Assembly (NCBI GenBank): GCA_964429015.1
Contig: CAYSAM010000015.1
Span: 1 to 18,323 of the forward strand
Direction: 5' to 3'
DNA length: 18,323 nucleotides
From: MFAQ01 sp964429015
GTDB taxonomy: Bacteria; Patescibacteriota; Microgenomatia; UBA1400; MFAQ01
Under the pieces are notes generated by a model that worked only from the letters and a program-made list of their open reading frames with translations, did not search any database and had not been told where the DNA came from. How positions within the stretch are numbered: the first letter of the stretch is position 1; every line of letters starts with the position of its first letter. Made by a program: the position numbers and the translations under genes. This document shows positions 13,471 through 18,323 of this stretch, piece after piece.

Positions 13471-15510
13471 ATGAAACAAATCTTTACAAAATTCACTATT
13501 TTATTTTTTATAGCTTGTTTATTTGCCTTTACCTTTCCTGCAATAGTGAACATAAACACAAAGCTACTAGGTGATGGTTACGACAACTACCAATACTCCG
13601 GACTCCAATCCATTTTCAGGCTAAAAATACAAAGACTACAAAATCCGCTTGCGCATAGCAACGAATATCGATTCCCATCAGGATTCAATCTACCGACAAG
13701 CTATGATGGATTGCTCCCAACAAGCCTCGGGGCTTTAATTGGACTCATAGCGCCACATACCACTAGTTACAACTTGGTAGTCTTTTTTATCCTCGCAACC
13801 AACTTTTTCAGTGCCTATTTCGCCACTTTTATCAAAACCAAAAATAAGAACCTTGCTCTACTATCTGGACTTATTTTTGGTTTTTCCAACTACCTACTGA
13901 CCAGAGTACCTAATCATATAAATTTAGGTTTTGCAGCAGGACTACCCATTTTTTACCTGGGGATATATTCCTTAACCAAAGACGAAGATAACAACGCTGG
14001 TAGATATTTAGGTATAGGACTACTACTCTCCACTCTTGGTTCGCTTCAATATCTTGCGTTTTTAAGTATTTTTACTTTTCTCTACTTTATTTTTACAGCT
14101 ATTTTTTCCAAAAATGAGCTCCAAAACGCCATTCTCAATTTGCAAAAAAAACAGCATCTCTTTCCACTTTTATTATCAATATCAAGCATTGTATTTATCT
14201 TTTACCCTTACATCTCAGATACGCTACTTGGTAAAATTGCCAACGGTCAAAGACAGGAAACCTACATCAAAAGCAAAACCTCATTTTACGATCTACTTCT
14301 TCCCAACAGCTACCAAACATTCTGGTATACACCTCTTATTCACTCAAACACTCCACGTTCAATTGAAAAATCAACCTTCCTTGGCTTCCCCGAGATTCTT
14401 TTATTCATATATTTTATTTTCCAAAAAACAGAAAACAAAAAACGCACTCTCGCCTTGCTCATTACATATTTGCTCCTTGCCTCTGGATTTTTCTATCAAG
14501 CATTCTTTGGGTTACCTGCCTTTAGCTTAATTCCCGAACCAGGAAGATTCATTCTGTTCTTTACACTAATACTCTCACAAGAAGCACCACTTATATTTGC
14601 AAAGCTTACACCCAAGAAGCAATCGATGGTATTTTTCATCTTGCTATTTTTACTGTTTATATCAAAAATAAGTATCAACTATTTTAGTAGTTCAAATCTA
14701 AACGACGAGTACTTAAATGTGGTAAGGCAAAAAGGAACCGGCGCTGTCTTAAACTTGCCAATTGACTACTACAATCCAAAGAGAAACCAAGAAGCCACAA
14801 CTCACTTACTTCCTATAACAGATGGGTACATCCATTGGACAGGAAACAATTCAAAATCAACAATATTTTTTCAAAATCCAACTCTAGGAAGATTTATTTG
14901 TGACAATCTAGACAATACTAAACACGCCATATATTACGACCAAAAGAAACTAAATTACAACTTAATCGACATTCTCAATAAGAACAAAATTGACATTATA
15001 GTTTTACATAAAGATGACAACTTGTTTTTTTCAGAATGCAACATGACAAGATCAATAACTAATCAGTTTCTACCGCAAACCAATGAAATTACCTCTACCT
15101 CAAACACAATTTTGTCTTCAGAGCACACCAACACCCCGCAGTTATTCCAAAGACTTTATTTTCCCAAAAAGGGAATATTTCATTTAAATGGTCTACTAAT
15201 CAACCCATACATAAATACACCAATTGAAATATATCTAAATGACGAAGCGGTAACCAATTTCACCTTTACCCCCGTCGAAAACGGACAAGAAATATACCCC
15301 AAAGACACACTTGCTTTTAACATACCAGCAGGGTCGGTTATGGATATATATTCCCCGGAACTATTATTTAAAACCGCCTATTTAAATCTTTGGTACTCTT
15401 TTGCCGAAGATCCAAGTAGTGATATTTACACAGATCAGCCAATCAAAAAAATATTCGACAACTCAAAAGCTTCTGTCTACAAAATCAGTGGAAATGCCTA
15501 TTCTAAGTAA
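13471..15510 (+). CDS. Polytopic membrane protein, GT-C glycosyltransferase-like
   Basis: 679 aa. The first about 410 residues hold roughly ten or more hydrophobic helices; the last about 260 form a soluble, probably outside, domain with beta-rich character. An acidic loop GDGYDN (34-39) just after the first helix is where GT-C enzymes carry their catalytic Asp-containing motif, so transfer of a sugar from a polyprenyl-phosphate donor on the outer face is likely. The exact family is not recognised; YfhO-like or mannosyl/arabinosyltransferase-like proteins are the alternatives. ATG at 13471, 5 bases after the GT4 gene, no Shine-Dalgarno site, so it probably relies on coupling. It ends before an independent promoter for the next gene. 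Confidence 0.78.
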   Translation: MKQIFTKFTILFFIACLFAFTFPAIVNINTKLLGDGYDNYQYSGLQSIFRLKIQRLQNPLAHSNEYRFPSGFNLPTSYDGLLPTSLGALIGLIAPHTTSYNLVVFFILATNFFSAYFATFIKTKNKNLALLSGLIFGFSNYLLTRVPNHINLGFAAGLPIFYLGIYSLTKDEDNNAGRYLGIGLLLSTLGSLQYLAFLSIFTFLYFIFTAIFSKNELQNAILNLQKKQHLFPLLLSISSIVFIFYPYISDTLLGKIANGQRQETYIKSKTSFYDLLLPNSYQTFWYTPLIHSNTPRSIEKSTFLGFPEILLFIYFIFQKTENKKRTLALLITYLLLASGFFYQAFFGLPAFSLIPEPGRFILFFTLILSQEAPLIFAKLTPKKQSMVFFILLFLLFISKISINYFSSSNLNDEYLNVVRQKGTGAVLNLPIDYYNPKRNQEATTHLLPITDGYIHWTGNNSKSTIFFQNPTLGRFICDNLDNTKHAIYYDQKKLNYNLIDILNKNKIDIIVLHKDDNLFFSECNMTRSITNQFLPQTNEITSTSNTILSSEHTNTPQLFQRLYFPKKGIFHLNGLLINPYINTPIEIYLNDEAVTNFTFTPVENGQEIYPKDTLAFNIPAGSVMDIYSPELLFKTAYLNLWYSFAEDPSSDIYTDQPIKKIFDNSKASVYKISGNAYSK

Positions 15511-15519
15511 ACCTATAAC

Positions 15520-15548
15520 TTGCATTTTCTGCTGTTTTAGGATATAAT
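15520..15548 (+). promoter_or_regulatory. Sigma70-type promoter
   Basis: TTGCAT (15520-15525), 17 bp, TATAAT (15543-15548), only 10 bases after the preceding stop codon. Transcription should begin near 15555, giving a leader of about 33 bases with AGGAG at 15576-15580. Confidence 0.85.
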
Positions 15549-15587
15549 ATATCTCAGATTCACCTATCCCGATTCAGGAGCAAAAAA

Positions 15588-15971
15588 TTGAAAAAACAAA
15601 AGGTCGAAGCAAAAGAGATACTGTTCAACGTCCTGGCGTGTTTCGCTATCCTTACAATCGCCGGCACTTCCTTCCTCGCCGCAAACTTTACGGCAAGAAA
15701 GATTGGAAATTTCATCCTCGACCACAATTTCACGGTCGAGAAGTATTCTGGCACGCTCTACTATTCCTTCATTGAAAGCCAAGATGGCATATTTGCTACC
15801 GTGGCAGACAGTGAAGGCAGGGGGCATGCAATTGCCAATTCTTTCAGCGAGCGAACACACTTCATTACCGACAAACATGGACCGAAGGATGAGTCTCACG
15901 TCCAAGTCTTCGAATTGAAGATCTACAATTCGAAGACAGGAGCTCATAGATCAATATATATCGTTTGGTAA
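15588..15971 (+). CDS. Small membrane-anchored protein, unknown function
   Basis: 127 aa. It starts at TTG (15588), with AGGAG 7 bases upstream and no better codon nearby. A lysine-rich N terminus is followed by one transmembrane helix (about 11-32), and the remaining 95 residues, without Cys beyond the helix, should lie outside. The family is not recognised. It is a single-gene unit with its own promoter and terminator set between two GT-C-like genes, and its base composition is richer in GC than both. This suggests insertion into the glycan locus, or independent control. Confidence 0.72.
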   Translation: MKKQKVEAKEILFNVLACFAILTIAGTSFLAANFTARKIGNFILDHNFTVEKYSGTLYYSFIESQDGIFATVADSEGRGHAIANSFSERTHFITDKHGPKDESHVQVFELKIYNSKTGAHRSIYIVW

Positions 15972-15976
15972 TACAC

Positions 15977-16008
15977 AACCTCTTCCTATATTTGGAAGAG
16001 GTTTTTTA
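15977..16008 (+). terminator. Strong intrinsic terminator
   Basis: Perfect 10-bp stem AACCTCTTCC / GGAAGAGGTT with loop TATATTT (15977-16003), followed by TTTTTATT. It lies 5 bases after the stop of the small gene. Confidence 0.94.
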
Positions 16009-16035
16009 TTTAATCAAATTTACAACCCAAAATGC

Positions 16036-16041
16036 TAAACT
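16036..16041 (+). promoter_or_regulatory. Possible -10 box, leaderless GTG
   Basis: TAAACT followed after 6 bases by GTG at 16048. The same hexamer serves at 10370. There is no convincing -35, so confidence is modest. The TAA of this box is also the in-frame stop that excludes any earlier start. Confidence 0.45.
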
Positions 16042-16047
16042 AGATTT

Positions 16048-18323
16048 GTGGGGAAAAAAGTTAAAAAAAACCATACCTCAAAACTCAAAACTATTCTTAG
16101 ACATACTAAGGGTTTTTTTGCTGCCAACTGGCCAGTTTTTGGCTTACTCGCCATTAGCTTACTCCTTTGCTTCTTAAACTTTGATTCCAAAACCTTTTTA
16201 ACAGGTTGGGACAATCTCCACACCGAGTTTAGCCCACTTCTCAATCTTCAAAGAACCTTTTTTTCTGTTTGGCAAGAGTATCAATCCACAGGACTACTTG
16301 GTGGTATGGGTCATACTGCAGATCTTCCCAGAGCCTTTGCGATATACATACTCTCACTATTTAAATTTATTCCGTTAAACTACTACCGCTACATTTTTAC
16401 CTTTCTCCCTTTAGTGTTTGGACCTCTGGGAGTTTACTTCCTCCTCAAAAACTTAGTCTTTCACAAAGATATCGACACCAAAACCTCAGAAATCGCTGCT
16501 TTTTTGGGTTCTTTATTCTATTTGCTAAATCTAGGAACCATGCAAAGTTTTTTTACTCCTTTCGAAACTTTTACCTGGTTCTATGGATCTTTGCCTTGGT
16601 TATTGTTTTTTATAAAAAAATATCTAAACCAACCAAAAGCCAGTCATCTCGCCTATCTTTTTCTCTTTTCATTTCTTAGCACCCCATCCTTCTATGTAGA
16701 AACACTTTTTATTGTTTTTGGTTTTTGTCTTATCTGTATTATTCTTGACCATCTTGTTTCCTTCAAAACCCAAAGGCTTTTTAAGCGAATCATAAATATT
16801 TCCGCCGCCTCAATTAGTGTTTTGGCCGCCAATCTCTACTGGCTCTTGCCAGTTATCTTTTTTGTTATAACCAATGGTCATGTTAGCGAACTTTCCAAAA
16901 TCAACAAAATTGCAACCCCAGAAACCTACTATCGCAATCTAGAGTTTGGCAATTTTTCTAATCTTTTAAAACTAAAAGGCTTCTGGTTTCAATTTTTAGA
17001 CCTAGGGTTAAACAATAAGTTCGACTTACTAATGAGTCCTTGGATAAACCACATTAGTTCACCCTTAATTGCTACCATTGGCATTGTTTTTCCTGTTATT
17101 TTTCTTATTGGCCTGTACTACGCATTACAAAAAAAGTTTCCTTTATCCAAGGCATTTGCTTTTATCCTCGGAACATGTCTTTTCTTCCTTCTTGGTGGCG
17201 GATTATTGATTAACAATCACATTCCTTTGGTTGGGGAACTCTTCCGCTCACCTTTTACCAAATTTTCCATTCCTCTCACTCTTTCTTACTCTTACTTTTT
17301 TGCTATTGGTGTTATTTTTCTCCTCGATATTTTTGCTTTTTTAGACACCCAACTTACCTACAATTTAACTCTATTTACTTGCGTCTTTTTACTTCTTATT
17401 TACATGTCCCCTGCTTTTTCGGGCAACTTTATCAGTAAGTCCATGCGGGTAGCAATACCCAATGAATATTTTGAGCTTTTTAGCTATCTAGATCAAAAAC
17501 CCAAAGATCACAGAATAGCCAATTTCCCCCAGCACACTTTTTGGGGTTGGAATTATTACAACTGGGGCTACCGAGGTTCAGGATTCCTTTGGTATGGCAT
17601 AAAACAACCAATACTAGATAGAGCCTTTGATGTCTGGGAAAAAACCTCCCAAGATTACTACGAAGAAGTTTCCACTGCTCTCTACTCCCAAAAAAAGCAA
17701 GGCTTTAGTAACACAATCGACAAATACAATGTCGCCTATTTACTCATTGATAAGTCTGTCCAAGCACCAGATTCACAAACAGATCTCGGCATAAATTATC
17801 TAAACACCATCTTAGAAAACAACCCTCAATATACTCTGGAAAAAACTTTTGGGGACAATATTCTTCTCTACAAAAATAATAATTTTAATTCACAAAACTT
17901 CCTCTCCCTCTCTCCCGAAAACTGTAAAACTGTGAACTGTGAACTGTCAACAAATGTCCTAGATTTCCCCCTCCGTCCCTCCCAATCCTGGTACGAAAAA
18001 GCCGGCTTCCTCAACACCAACATAAGTATTCCCTGTGATCTGTCATCTGTAAACTGTAATCAAAAAACTTTTTATATCCCTTCACTCTCCGAATCTGAAA
18101 ATCTTCTCCCCTACAAAATTGAGTATCAAAAAAGCGAAACCAGTCTTTCCTTACGCCTTACTCCCATCACCCCTGTCTTTTTTCTAAATAAAAAACAAAT
18201 TGATCTTGCCACCAAACCTCAAACTATTCAAATCCCACTATCTGATGTTCACAAAAAGTTTATCCTCAATATAAACTCACAATACTTCCCCTTTGAACTA
18301 CCCTCCGAACTAGACAATTTCCA
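16048..18323 (+). CDS. Large GT-C-like membrane protein (truncated by the window end)
   Basis: At least 758 aa, open to the last base. GTG at 16048 is the first possible start after an in-frame TAA at 16036. A basic N terminus is followed by a helix (about 28-44), then an acidic outside loop GWDNLHTEF (53-61) of the kind that carries the catalytic residue in GT-C enzymes, then about ten hydrophobic helices up to about residue 460. After that comes a soluble part (FPQHTFWGWNYYNWGYRG near 495-510) that resembles the outside domains of large surface-glycan transferases. The exact family is uncertain. It follows the same locus logic as the gene at 13471. Two heptamer-repeat insertions (17919-17947 and 18031-18061) are translated within the C-terminal part without breaking the frame. 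Confidence 0.8.
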   Translation, partial: MGKKVKKNHTSKLKTILRHTKGFFAANWPVFGLLAISLLLCFLNFDSKTFLTGWDNLHTEFSPLLNLQRTFFSVWQEYQSTGLLGGMGHTADLPRAFAIYILSLFKFIPLNYYRYIFTFLPLVFGPLGVYFLLKNLVFHKDIDTKTSEIAAFLGSLFYLLNLGTMQSFFTPFETFTWFYGSLPWLLFFIKKYLNQPKASHLAYLFLFSFLSTPSFYVETLFIVFGFCLICIILDHLVSFKTQRLFKRIINISAASISVLAANLYWLLPVIFFVITNGHVSELSKINKIATPETYYRNLEFGNFSNLLKLKGFWFQFLDLGLNNKFDLLMSPWINHISSPLIATIGIVFPVIFLIGLYYALQKKFPLSKAFAFILGTCLFFLLGGGLLINNHIPLVGELFRSPFTKFSIPLTLSYSYFFAIGVIFLLDIFAFLDTQLTYNLTLFTCVFLLLIYMSPAFSGNFISKSMRVAIPNEYFELFSYLDQKPKDHRIANFPQHTFWGWNYYNWGYRGSGFLWYGIKQPILDRAFDVWEKTSQDYYEEVSTALYSQKKQGFSNTIDKYNVAYLLIDKSVQAPDSQTDLGINYLNTILENNPQYTLEKTFGDNILLYKNNNFNSQNFLSLSPENCKTVNCELSTNVLDFPLRPSQSWYEKAGFLNTNISIPCDLSSVNCNQKTFYIPSLSESENLLPYKIEYQKSETSLSLRLTPITPVFFLNKKQIDLATKPQTIQIPLSDVHKKFILNINSQYFPFELPSELDNF
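17919..17947 (+). repeat. Heptamer array 4, inside a coding region
   Basis: AAACTGT, AAAACTGT (one extra base), GAACTGT, GAACTGT, then a degenerate CAACAAA. It is translated as NCKTVNCELS within the last gene. It uses the same unit family and strand orientation as arrays 1-3. Confidence 0.85.
18031..18061 (+). repeat. Heptamer array 5, inside a coding region
   Basis: A partial CCCTGT, then GATCTGT, CATCTGT, AAACTGT and a degenerate AATCAAA. It is translated as PCDLSSVNCNQ. It lies 84 bp after array 4, in the same open frame. Confidence 0.85.

Noticed and set aside
15564..15947. Minus-strand 127-codon frame opposite the small TTG-start gene
   Set aside because: The plus strand has promoter, AGGAG and terminator in order; the minus strand has none of these.

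Overview
The window looks like a chromosomal segment of a Candidate Phyla Radiation bacterium, most plausibly Microgenomates-like. This is an inference. It rests on low GC over most of the window, compact gene packing, many Cys-rich secreted or anchored proteins with Pro/Thr linkers, large GT-C-type membrane proteins, and no recognisable close relative of well-known taxa. TGA behaves as a normal stop (ends of the genes at 1949 and 4654), so the recoded-TGA lineages do not fit. I see no rRNA, tRNA, CRISPR array, transposase or phage gene.

Layout. (1) 1-6723, minus strand: a Tat-type secreted putative zinc metallopeptidase, a small anchored protein, a 606-aa Cys-rich secreted protein, then a three-gene ABC-2 exporter (two permeases and an ATPase). 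Three arrays of a degenerate 7-bp unit sit directly against the 3' ends of three of these genes. (2) 6769-8560: a small secreted protein with its own promoter and terminator, a roughly 400-bp stretch with no supported gene, and a membrane-anchored Cys-rich protein ending at a perfect 34-bp bidirectional terminator. (3) 8617-9908, minus: a nucleotide-salvage pair, a thymidine kinase followed by a DNPH1/deoxyribosyltransferase-like domain fused to a ribbon-helix-helix tail. (4) 10028-12197, plus: a small membrane protein, a Pro/Thr-rich surface protein with a sorting-signal-like tail, and a GC-rich lipoprotein behind a leader rich in inverted repeats. (5) 12206-18323, plus: an envelope-glycan locus with a GT4 glycosyltransferase, a GT-C-like membrane protein, a small SD-led gene, and a second GT-C-like protein that runs off the window.

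Two architectural themes stand out. First, several genes have a sigma70-type promoter whose -10 box ends 5-7 bases before the start codon (7878, 10383, 12242, 6688, 16048), implying leaderless mRNAs often starting with GTG. Four other genes (7337, 10028, 11108, 15588) have strong Shine-Dalgarno sites, a good terminator, and base composition that looks richer in GC. Second, the heptamer repeat occurs between genes and also inside the open frame of the last gene. There the unit that falls in the stop-prone frame is in both cases the variant that avoids a stop.

Functionally the window is mostly cell surface: export, secreted and anchored proteins, and glycan assembly. The salvage pair is the only clearly cytosolic metabolism.
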